DNA from: a bacterium
GTDB taxonomy: Bacteria; Vulcanimicrobiota; CADAWZ01
DNA length: 5,446 nt
NCBI GenBank assembly: GCA_024409025.1
Contig: JAKSUM010000106.1
Coordinates: 1-5,446, forward strand
Direction: 5' to 3'
This document shows, in pieces, positions 1 to 5,386 of the stretch. Position 1 is the stretch's first letter; each line of letters starts with the position of its first letter. The notes beneath the pieces are model-generated. The model made no database searches. It was not told the origin of the DNA and saw only the letters and a program-made list of their open reading frames with translations. The translations under genes and the position numbers were made by a program.

Positions 1-261
1 CTCCCTGAAGTCGGGATCCTCTATCATCATCTGATGGACTTGAAATATTGAGGCTGTCTCCTCATCGGTTTTAAGAAGAGCCGCATCGTACATCTTTTCA
101 AGATCCCTTACGGCTGTCTTGCATGCCTGCTCGTATTTGCAGCGCTCGGCTTCAATGCTCGATGCCTTTTCCGCGGCAGGAACACGCCTGCGCGAATGCC
201 TAATGGCAATTACTCCCATTGCCGCTCCCGGAGATACCGGTATTCCTGTCAATATTTCCAT
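1..261 (-). CDS. ptsI: PTS Enzyme I (phosphoenolpyruvate-protein phosphotransferase), N-terminal part, cut by the window edge
   Basis: Enzyme I takes phosphate from phosphoenolpyruvate and passes it to HPr, the first step of the sugar phosphotransferase system, in the cytoplasm. The 87 visible codons match the family's N-terminus: GIPVSPGAAMG at residues 6-16 corresponds to the usual G-I-x-x-S-P-G-x-A-x-G opening. It is followed by a charged helical stretch and then IFQVHQMMIEDPDF at 72-85, the well-known IF-x-x-H-x-M-M-x-x-DP helix. The catalytic histidine and the PEP-binding barrel would lie beyond the left edge, so activity cannot be judged. The ATG at 259-261 is preceded by a GGAGGGG ribosome site (264-270 on the opposite strand) and starts 13 bases after the upstream stop, so it is the last visible gene of the operon. 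HPr (ptsH), often the gene just before ptsI, is not there; a glycosidase-like gene takes its place. Family identity is seen directly; intactness is unknown. Confidence 0.92.
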   Translation of the reverse strand, partial: MEILTGIPVSPGAAMGVIAIRHSRRRVPAAEKASSIEAERCKYEQACKTAVRDLEKMYDAALLKTDEETASIFQVHQMMIEDPDFRE

Positions 262-274
262 AGCCCCTCCGTAT

Positions 275-1117
275 TCAATGATTTTTTTTCCTGAATCCTA
301 TGGCTGCAGGGACAGCTGCCGCCCTCTCGTCTATTTCGGTTTTTCTGCCGCTTTGCGCGTAAATCTGGGCTGATGTCCCGCCGTCAAGATTTATGAACGA
401 CTTTATGCCTATATGCCTGCTGTTAAGAAGAGTGTCAGTCATCTGCTTCCAGCTTGCCGTAGTGCCTCCTGCCGTTACGGCGGCTATGATGAAGCCTCTG
501 CTGTCAAATCCGAGTCCTGCTCTGCGCGATTTTTTTGAATAATCGATGGTTTTTTCGAGACCGCAGGTCGGCTTTGATTCGGCAATCAGCCTTGGGCCTG
601 CCTGAAACGCCTCATCCCATTCTTCAGGATTAAACGAATCACGGTGTATTATTGCCGCCGATCCGTTTTTAAAGACGATCATGCCTGAATATATTATTGG
701 CGTGCCTATATATCCGTTTACTTTTCTTGTCTTGGTCCTGAAATATCCTAAAGGCATATAGTTTTCATCAAAATATCCTGCATTGATTGCTGCTGAATAT
801 CCTGATTCTTTTGCCATATCCCTCGCAGACAGGGCTTTTTTCCCCTTATCCTTGGGCATTGCTATTTCCGTGTCATATAATGCGGGGTCAAGCTTGAGCA
901 GTTTTAGCCTGTCGTGCGGGTCTCCTCCGTCAACATGGAGCTCGGCTGTCCACATGCCTTCTCCTGACTTATGCCAGAATTGTGACGCGCATGCCTGAGC
1001 TGGCATTGAGCTTATGCTGTCCATTCGTCCCGGCTGACCCGAAAAGGCAGATATTAGAATCGCCGCAGATACGGCTACTGCTAAAAGGCTTAAGGCCGCT
1101 TTGAATTTCTGGTTCAA
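275..1117 (-). CDS. Exported phosphodiester glycosidase (NAGPA / DUF2233) family protein
   Basis: The 280-residue product has a short basic start, then a hydrophobic stretch at about residues 7-26, which is a signal peptide or uncleaved anchor without a lipobox. The rest should lie outside the membrane. It carries the family's landmarks in order: INAGYFD (111-117), QAGPRLI (172-178), an arginine-rich RRAGLGFD (198-205) and INLDGGTSAQIY (242-253), near the usual family length for one domain. Relatives include the animal enzyme that removes N-acetylglucosamine from phosphodiester-linked sugars. Bacterial members are thought to act on envelope or exopolysaccharide phosphodiesters, but the substrate here is unknown. 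The start is a TTG at 1115-1117 that overlaps the stop of the adenosyltransferase gene by 4 bases; an AAGGAAAGG element lies 9 bases upstream. The first ATG (residue 32) would remove the hydrophobic stretch, so TTG is preferred. The gene ends with an A8 run just before the last three codons. Confidence 0.85.
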   Translation of the reverse strand: MNQKFKAALSLLAVAVSAAILISAFSGQPGRMDSISSMPAQACASQFWHKSGEGMWTAELHVDGGDPHDRLKLLKLDPALYDTEIAMPKDKGKKALSARDMAKESGYSAAINAGYFDENYMPLGYFRTKTRKVNGYIGTPIIYSGMIVFKNGSAAIIHRDSFNPEEWDEAFQAGPRLIAESKPTCGLEKTIDYSKKSRRAGLGFDSRGFIIAAVTAGGTTASWKQMTDTLLNSRHIGIKSFINLDGGTSAQIYAQSGRKTEIDERAAAVPAAIGFRKKNH

Positions 1118-1650
1118 TATTCTATGCCTTTCCTTGCTTCTATCCCCTTTGACATCGGGTGTTTGATTTCTTTCATTTCTGTTACAAGATCTGCCATTTC
1201 AATAAGGGCGCTGGCTGCATGCCTTCCCGTCATGACTATTTCGAGGCTTTCGGGCTTTGAGCCTATAAGGGAGAGGATTCGTCCGGTCTCTACAAGGCCG
1301 AAGCTTTCGGCGCAGCATATTTCGTCCAATATCAGCACCCCTGAGCTCATTTGGCGTATGAGCTCCTCGGCTTTCCGCATGGCTTTTTCGGCTGCTTCGA
1401 TATTTTCCGGATCCGGAGCGCCTGGAATGCAGAACCTGTCTGTTCCGTATGAGAAGACGGGAATGCCGCATTTTTCCTTCATTGTCATTATTTCGCCGGA
1501 GTCTCCGGTCTTCATGAACTGTACCGCCGCGCATGGAAGTCCTCGGCCTGCCGCCGCCGTTGTCTTTCCCTTTCCGCATCCGGTATATATCTGCACAAGT
1601 CCTGTCTCTGCTCTTCCTGTCTCTTTATCGCCGTATCTGCCGTATTTCAT
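1114..1650 (-). CDS. cobO: Cob(I)alamin adenosyltransferase, CobO/BtuR/CobA type, with an internal 7-residue deletion
   Basis: This family transfers the adenosyl group of ATP to cob(I)alamin or earlier corrinoids, giving coenzyme B12 in the cytoplasm. The 178-residue product shows GLVQIYTG (17-24), a Walker A loop GCGKGKTT (24-31), the Walker-B-like VLILDE (105-110), TGRHA (141-145), and the conserved tail DLVTEMKEIKHP with GIEARKGIEY (154-178). Compared with E. coli BtuR as I recall it, seven residues are missing right after the Walker A loop: TTAA runs straight into AGRGL, where relatives have an extra stretch such as FGTATRA. Whether ATP binding survives is unclear. I choose the ATG at 1648-1650 because AAGGGG sits 4 bases upstream and the conserved part begins 16 residues later; a TTG at 1689 would add 13 residues inside the upstream gene with no ribosome site I can see. 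The gene overlaps the Yip1-like gene by 26 bases and the glycosidase gene by 4. No other cobalamin gene is visible. Confidence 0.85.
   Translation of the reverse strand: MKYGRYGDKETGRAETGLVQIYTGCGKGKTTAAAGRGLPCAAVQFMKTGDSGEIMTMKEKCGIPVFSYGTDRFCIPGAPDPENIEAAEKAMRKAEELIRQMSSGVLILDEICCAESFGLVETGRILSLIGSKPESLEIVMTGRHAASALIEMADLVTEMKEIKHPMSKGIEARKGIEY
1549..1557 (-). other. GCGGCGGCA junction of the in-frame deletion in the adenosyltransferase gene
   Basis: These three alanine codons (residues 32-34) join the end of the Walker A segment directly to AGRGL. Relatives have about seven extra residues here, typically ending in R-A-A-G or R-A-V-G. Alanine codons on both sides of the lost segment would give short GCG/GCN direct repeats, a plausible site for a 21-base slippage deletion. 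The missing residues are judged from remembered family sequence; the mechanism is inference. Confidence 0.5.
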
Positions 1651-2500
1651 ATTTCCCCTTAAACAGCTCTGAGAGCATGAATTTTTCAACCATGAAGTAT
1701 ATAATCATATAGTAGAAAAGAAGAATTGCGATTATTACTCCTGAAAATATCATACCGGAATATGACATCGGCATCCCGTATATTGATTCCACGCAGAAGG
1801 TTCCGATAAATATCATCCATATTCCGAAAAATATATAGAGGACTTTTGAGATTGCGGCCGTTGCCGCCACGCAATTCCCTATCTCTCCGGCAACTGCAAT
1901 GCCTGTTATCAATATGTCAAAAAACATTACAAGTATGCCCATATATCCGAGAACGGATTTTATGTCGCTGTAGCTTCCGTTGTAGCCTCCGGCAATCTCG
2001 GCAAACCTGTCTATTGCAAATGCGGCTATATACCATGCGACTACTATCATTATGGGCATTGCTATTGCTATGACCAATGCCGCATCACGCTGCCCAAGCT
2101 CGACGAGCGTAAGTTTTTTTGCCGTCTCGTTAACTCCTCGTATGAAGTCCAGCAGCCCATATGAATATATGAGTTTTCTGAAGCCTATGGATAGTCCCAG
2201 TATGACAAAGCATGTCAGGAATATCGGGTTATACGGTGCGTCTGCGAGCCTTGGCGCAATTTCCTTCGGTTTTGTTATTAAGGACATCAGATCCGAAAAG
2301 AAATGCTCGAAAACAAATATATTCGGATCGTCGCCGAATTTTCCCTCAGGCTCCTCCTGTATCGGCTTTGGGGCGGCGCCTGCCTCCTGTCTGTTCTGCT
2401 GCTTTTTCTCTTCCAACGGCAGGACTTTTATTTTTGCCTTCTCTTTCTCCTCAAGCGGCAGGACTTTTATTTTTGCCGGTTCTTTCTCTTTTAGAGACAT
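1625..2500 (-). CDS. Yip1-like integral membrane protein with a duplicated charged N-terminal tail
   Basis: The 291-residue product has two parts. Residues 1-60 are hydrophilic, rich in Lys, Glu and Gln, and contain two tandem copies of the 13-residue unit EKExAKIKVLPLE (5-17 and 18-30). Then comes FFSDLMSLITKPKEIAPRL (about 67-85), like the amphipathic 'lle-P-x-x-x' entry of Yip1-domain proteins, and five likely membrane helices at about 92-110, 139-162, 183-204, 217-238 and 250-272. The stretch AIDRFAEIAGGYNGSYSDIKSVLGYMG (162-188) fits the Yip1 pattern of a Gly-rich loop with the next helix; I infer family membership from this layout and have no search result. Bacterial Yip1 proteins have no settled role. 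The ATG at 2498-2500 has AAAGGA 8 bases upstream and starts 4 bases after the transporter's stop. The 3' end overlaps the adenosyltransferase gene by 26 bases. The gene is certain; the family name is moderately so. Confidence 0.65.
   Translation of the reverse strand: MSLKEKEPAKIKVLPLEEKEKAKIKVLPLEEKKQQNRQEAGAAPKPIQEEPEGKFGDDPNIFVFEHFFSDLMSLITKPKEIAPRLADAPYNPIFLTCFVILGLSIGFRKLIYSYGLLDFIRGVNETAKKLTLVELGQRDAALVIAIAMPIMIVVAWYIAAFAIDRFAEIAGGYNGSYSDIKSVLGYMGILVMFFDILITGIAVAGEIGNCVAATAAISKVLYIFFGIWMIFIGTFCVESIYGMPMSYSGMIFSGVIIAILLFYYMIIYFMVEKFMLSELFKGKYEIRQIRR
1655..1660 (-). promoter_or_regulatory. Ribosome binding site deciding the adenosyltransferase start
   Basis: AAGGGG on the minus strand lies 4 bases upstream of the ATG at 1648-1650, inside the last codons of the Yip1-like gene. 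Its presence favours this ATG over the TTG 39 bases upstream and implies translational coupling with the upstream reading frame. Confidence 0.65.
2417..2477 (-). repeat. Two direct copies of a 22-base repeat, 39-base period, within the Yip1-like gene
   Basis: Positions 2417-2438 and 2456-2477 are identical over 22 bases, and the flanks are imperfectly alike over most of a 39-base unit. In the protein this gives two copies of the 13-residue unit EKExAKIKVLPLE. The high nucleotide identity compared with the divergent flanks suggests a recent tandem duplication, or selection to keep the unit. Confidence 0.9.
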
Positions 2501-2504
2501 TTTA

Positions 2505-3914
2505 TTATTCCTTTCCCGTTTCAGAGCTTGCAGCTTTTGCGCCGTTTGCTATTTTATTATATATGAGCAGGCATGTTACTGACAGTACGCCTATTCCGGT
2601 GAAGAAGAGCCACATTCCTGCTGGATTGTCAGTTTTTGTTATGAAGTATTCGTATGCCGCAGGACCTATGAGGCATCCGGCTCCGGAGCCGATTACGCCA
2701 TAGAGGAACGAATATCCCATATATGTGCCGACCTTGTCCTTTGGAGCTATAAGACCGACATAGCTTATAAACTTGGGATGGGCCGTCATCTCTCCTAAGG
2801 TAAACAGCATAACTCCTGTTATAAGTGCCCATGCATGCGTGTGGATTTGCGGAATCATCGAACCGGACTTCATAAGATCGGCCGTCTTAATTCCGAGCGA
2901 TGCGGCTTCATTCTGTATGCTCATTGCCGTGAATGCGATGAATGCCATTCCTGCTATTCCGAACATTATTCCCGTTATCATTGTCGGGAGAGCCTTTGTC
3001 TTGCGTGTTATTGCCGATACGGCAAACTGGAGCAGTATTATTGTTCCTGCATTGATTGCCGTAAAGTATTCCGGATTAAGCTTAAATGGCTTTTCAGGGG
3101 TGAATACCGGCAGAATTGCCGTTATTGCGTTCTCAACGGGCTTTATGTTTGCATATTCGGTTATATACCATAGGACCGTGTCGAACATTTGAAAATAGAG
3201 AATCCAGAATCCGGAATAGAGAACAAGCAGGATTATGAATTTGTAGTCGGTAAGGACTCCTGCCGCTTCGGCAAGTATAACCGGTATGCTTTTTGCGTTT
3301 TCTGGCTTTGGAGGCTCCTTATAAAGGAATATGTTGGGGATAAGCATAAGTAGCATCATTATGCCTGCCGCCGCAAATATGTAATGGCCGTAATTGTCTC
3401 CGACCATATTCCTTATCACGGGAACGAGGGCTATTGATGCCAGAAATGATCCGAGATTTATTGACCAGTAGAATATTCCGAATCCGAGCGTGCTGCTATT
3501 TTCGTCCGTCACCCTTGCTATTGTGCCGGATATGACTGGCTTGAATGTTCCGGCTCCTATGGCGACAATTACCATTGACAGGAAAAACATCGGATATGAT
3601 GTCATATGGCCGGAAAGAATGTAGCCTGAGCCGAGAAGCAGAAATGCCGCCATAAGGGTCTTTCTGTATCCGAACCTGTCGGCAAGGGCGCCGCAGAAGA
3701 TGGGCAGAGCGTACAGTATGGGCTGTATTGTTGCTTTTATTGTACCGGCCTCCATTTTTGAGAATCCGAGGCCGCCATGCTCGGCTGATGTCACAAGATA
3801 TACTGAGAGTATGCTCATTACTCCGTAATATGCGCCTCTCTCAACGAACTCATAGAATATTGATATCCAATATGATTTCGGAAAGTTTGGCAGAGCTGAT
3901 TTTTTTTCTTCCAT
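2505..3914 (-). CDS. POT/PTR-family (proton-dependent oligopeptide type) MFS transporter
   Basis: The 469-residue product is an inner-membrane major-facilitator protein with 12 or more hydrophobic segments. It shows the marks of proton-coupled peptide transporters: EFVERGAYYG (22-31) for the ExxER-F-x-YY motif of helix 1, with Phe replaced by Gly; MFS motif A GALADRFGYRK (75-85); GTFKPVISG (122-130) with the helix-4 lysine K125; FYWSINLGS (148-156), the second PTR2 signature; SGFWILYFQ (234-242) in helix 7; and LGEMTAHPKFISYVG with APKDKVGTYMG (373-400), containing the helix-10 glutamate E375. These residues fit proton-driven di/tripeptide uptake, but the family also moves other small molecules and the pocket is divergent, so the substrate is uncertain. 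The ATG at 3912-3914 has only a weak GGA ribosome element, and a second A8 run follows the start codon. It is the first gene of the minus-strand operon, 4 bases before the Yip1-like gene. Confidence 0.85.
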   Translation of the reverse strand: MEEKKSALPNFPKSYWISIFYEFVERGAYYGVMSILSVYLVTSAEHGGLGFSKMEAGTIKATIQPILYALPIFCGALADRFGYRKTLMAAFLLLGSGYILSGHMTSYPMFFLSMVIVAIGAGTFKPVISGTIARVTDENSSTLGFGIFYWSINLGSFLASIALVPVIRNMVGDNYGHYIFAAAGIMMLLMLIPNIFLYKEPPKPENAKSIPVILAEAAGVLTDYKFIILLVLYSGFWILYFQMFDTVLWYITEYANIKPVENAITAILPVFTPEKPFKLNPEYFTAINAGTIILLQFAVSAITRKTKALPTMITGIMFGIAGMAFIAFTAMSIQNEAASLGIKTADLMKSGSMIPQIHTHAWALITGVMLFTLGEMTAHPKFISYVGLIAPKDKVGTYMGYSFLYGVIGSGAGCLIGPAAYEYFITKTDNPAGMWLFFTGIGVLSVTCLLIYNKIANGAKAASSETGKE

Positions 3915-3963
3915 TTTTTCCGTTTCTTATTTTTATTTTTGAATTTTATCTATTTATTTTTTT

Positions 3964-3992
3964 TATATAAAAATTCCTTCCTGATATGTATA
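3964..3992 (-). promoter_or_regulatory. Possible promoter of the minus-strand operon
   Basis: On the minus strand TATACA (3987-3992) and TATATA (3964-3969) are 17 bases apart, each matching 4 of 6 consensus positions for -35 and -10. Transcription would start near 3957 and give an A-rich leader of about 40 bases before the transporter. The AT-rich surroundings make chance matches likely, so this is tentative. No B12 riboswitch fits into so short a leader. Confidence 0.25.
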
Positions 3993-4004
3993 GGAGCGGT
4001 TCTG

Positions 4005-4033
4005 TTGTTTTTGGGGCGTAGGCATGCTATAAT
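4005..4033 (+). promoter_or_regulatory. Extended -10 promoter of the nuclease module
   Basis: TTGTTT (4005-4010) and a perfect TATAAT (4028-4033) are separated by exactly 17 bases, and TG stands at 4025-4026, giving the TGnTATAAT extended -10. The weak -35 is typical when an extended -10 is present. Transcription should start near 4040, leaving a leader of about 64 bases before the ATG at 4104. Confidence 0.75.
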
Positions 4034-4103
4034 TAAAGCGCCTTTACTCGGACAGCCCGTGCCGGCTTAGCGAAGGCAATAATAAGTCAAGTGAGGTTTT
4101 GAC

Positions 4104-4517
4104 ATGATTTTGATTGTATGCGTTGATGATACCATGGGAATGGCTTTTAACGGGAGAAGGCAGAGCAGGGACCGCTTTGTCTGCGATCGCATCCTTAACA
4201 GGGCTTCAGGATCATCCCTGTTTATGAGCCAGTATTCCGCCGGTCTTTTTTCGGAATACAGTGCCGAATGGATAAAGGCATGCGATGATTATCTTGAAAA
4301 GGCTGCTGACGGGGATTACTGCTTTGCAGAGCTTGACAGCCCGGCTCCGTATGAGGACAGGCTTGAAAAGATAATAATTTACAGATGGAACAGGATATAT
4401 CCGTCCGATGTGGCTTTTTCTATTCCCCTTAAAGCCAATGGCTGGAGGCTTGATTCCTCTGTCGATTTTGAGGGGTATTCCCATGAAAAGATAACCGAGG
4501 AGATCTATTCGAAATGA
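4104..4517 (+). CDS. Conserved protein of unknown function, translationally coupled to a nuclease gene
   Basis: The 137-residue product is soluble, with no signal peptide or membrane segment. Visible features are a hydrophobic strand with acidic end, ILIVCVDD (2-9), then MGMAFNGRRQSRDRFV (11-26), an MSQYSAGLF patch (41-49), an acidic middle, IIIYRWNRIYPSD (89-101), and a C-terminal EGYSHEKITEEIY (122-135). I recall similar small proteins in clostridia, often beside this same kind of nuclease and sometimes labelled 'ribonuclease Z' by automatic annotation; the metal-binding HxHxDH of true RNase Z is absent, so that label should not be used. The ATG follows GTGAGG (4091-4096) by 7 bases, and a strong promoter lies about 70 bases upstream. 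The stop overlaps the nuclease start by 4 bases (ATGA), so both are made together. A role as partner or inhibitor of the nuclease is possible but is only inference. Confidence 0.85.
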   Translation: MILIVCVDDTMGMAFNGRRQSRDRFVCDRILNRASGSSLFMSQYSAGLFSEYSAEWIKACDDYLEKAADGDYCFAELDSPAPYEDRLEKIIIYRWNRIYPSDVAFSIPLKANGWRLDSSVDFEGYSHEKITEEIYSK

Positions 4518-5338
4518 GCAGGAAGAGAAAAAGCGCTCCTGCGAAGGGCAATGCCTTTTCATTCATTATAGCCGTTATAATTGCCGCTGTCGGATTTTTT
4601 ATGTTTCCGGGACAGGATTCCGGAACTGTCGGCCAGATTAGAAGCACAGTCCGGACGGCAGCTGAGGACGGTTTTTCAAAGACGGTAAAGTCAACCGGTC
4701 TTACTGGATTTGGAAAGGAAGGCAACTCTGCGGTTTCGGCATCTTCAGCCTCTCTCAAGGATATACCGCCTTTTTCGGGAAAACCCTATGTCACGGTTAA
4801 CAATAATGTCCCTTTCTTTACCAAGAAGGAGATAACTCCGGAGTCCTTTGAGGTATATGCCCCATTGGACAGTCTTGGAAGATGCGGCGTTGCCGAATCA
4901 AGCGTCGGCAGGGATCTTATGCCTAAGGAAAAGAGGGGTTCAATAAGCTCCGTAAAGCCTTCCGGATGGAAGCAGGCAAAATATGATTTCGTTGACGGTA
5001 AATCACTTTACAACAGATGCCATCTCATAGGATTCCAGCTGACAGGCGAGAATGCGAATGAGAGAAATCTTATAACTGGCACCAGATATATGAATGTAGA
5101 CGGAATGCTTCCTTTTGAAAACATGATAGCCGATTACGTCAAGGAGACGGGCAATCATGTGATGTACAGGGTTACGCCTATTTATGACGGTGACAATCTT
5201 GTTGCTGCCGGCGTTCTGATGGAGGCCCTGTCTGTTGAGGACGGAGGAAAGGACGTATGCTTCAATGTCTTCTGTTACAACAACCAGCCCGGCGTTGAGA
5301 TAGACTATCTTACCGGCCGGAGCCGCCTTGCTGACTGA
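4514..5338 (+). CDS. Membrane-anchored DNA/RNA non-specific endonuclease (EndA/NUC1-like, beta-beta-alpha-metal fold)
   Basis: The 274-residue product begins with a basic stretch (MSRKRKSAPAKG), then one hydrophobic helix at about 14-31 without a lipobox, so the catalytic part should face outside. A low-complexity Ser/Gly/Thr linker (about 35-85) leads to the nuclease domain at about 90-274. The active-site motif is YNRCHLIGFQLTGEN (166-180), with H170 as the expected general base; N-R-C-H stands where many relatives have D-R-G-H. ERNLITGTRYMN (183-194) supplies the likely metal-binding asparagine, and FENMIADYVKETGNHVMYRV (201-220) the rest of the helix and strand. Four cysteines (124, 169, 249, 254) are present. 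Relatives digest extracellular DNA and RNA for nutrition or take part in DNA uptake. The ATG overlaps the upstream stop, with GAGGAG at 4497-4502, and a terminator follows 8 bases after the stop. Family is clear; biological role is not. Confidence 0.92.
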   Translation: MSRKRKSAPAKGNAFSFIIAVIIAAVGFFMFPGQDSGTVGQIRSTVRTAAEDGFSKTVKSTGLTGFGKEGNSAVSASSASLKDIPPFSGKPYVTVNNNVPFFTKKEITPESFEVYAPLDSLGRCGVAESSVGRDLMPKEKRGSISSVKPSGWKQAKYDFVDGKSLYNRCHLIGFQLTGENANERNLITGTRYMNVDGMLPFENMIADYVKETGNHVMYRVTPIYDGDNLVAAGVLMEALSVEDGGKDVCFNVFCYNNQPGVEIDYLTGRSRLAD

Positions 5339-5346
5339 AGAGAACA

Positions 5347-5380
5347 AAAAAAACGGCAGAATTTGTTCTGCCGTTTTTTT
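5347..5380. terminator. Bidirectional intrinsic terminator
   Basis: A run of seven A, then ACGGCAGAA, a TTTG loop (5362-5365), TTCTGCCGT and a run of T pair without mismatch over 15 base pairs. The GC core is flanked by A on the left and T on the right, so a U-tract follows the hairpin on either strand. It ends the nuclease transcript and would also serve a convergent gene from the right. Confidence 0.92.
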
Positions 5381-5386
5381 ATTGCC

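Noticed and set aside
1124..1672. Long plus-strand open frame of 182 codons opposite the adenosyltransferase gene
   Set aside because: The minus-strand frame carries clear Walker A and B and family motifs; the plus-strand product is a low-complexity shadow of it.
1651..1689. TTG start adding 13 residues to the adenosyltransferase
   Set aside because: No ribosome site visible, lies inside the upstream gene, and the ATG at 1648-1650 has AAGGGG at good distance.
2052..2703. Overlapping plus-strand open frames opposite the Yip1-like and transporter genes
   Set aside because: Ser/Phe/Cys-rich products typical of the antisense of membrane-protein genes, with no ribosome sites or recognisable domains.
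3915..4103. Cobalamin riboswitch in the leader of the operon that contains the adenosyltransferase
   Set aside because: The leader is short, A-rich and has no B12-box-like segment or long paired architecture.
4104..4517. Ribonuclease Z identity for the small protein
   Set aside because: It is far too short and has no HxHxDH metallo-beta-lactamase motif.
4429..4758. Minus-strand open frame across the junction of the two plus-strand genes
   Set aside because: It lies opposite two well-supported coupled genes and shows no motif.
4104..5338. Toxin-antitoxin or contact-dependent toxin/immunity locus
   Set aside because: Gene order and coupling would allow it, but the nuclease lacks delivery domains and belongs to a widespread secreted-nuclease family; kept only as a hypothesis in the findings.
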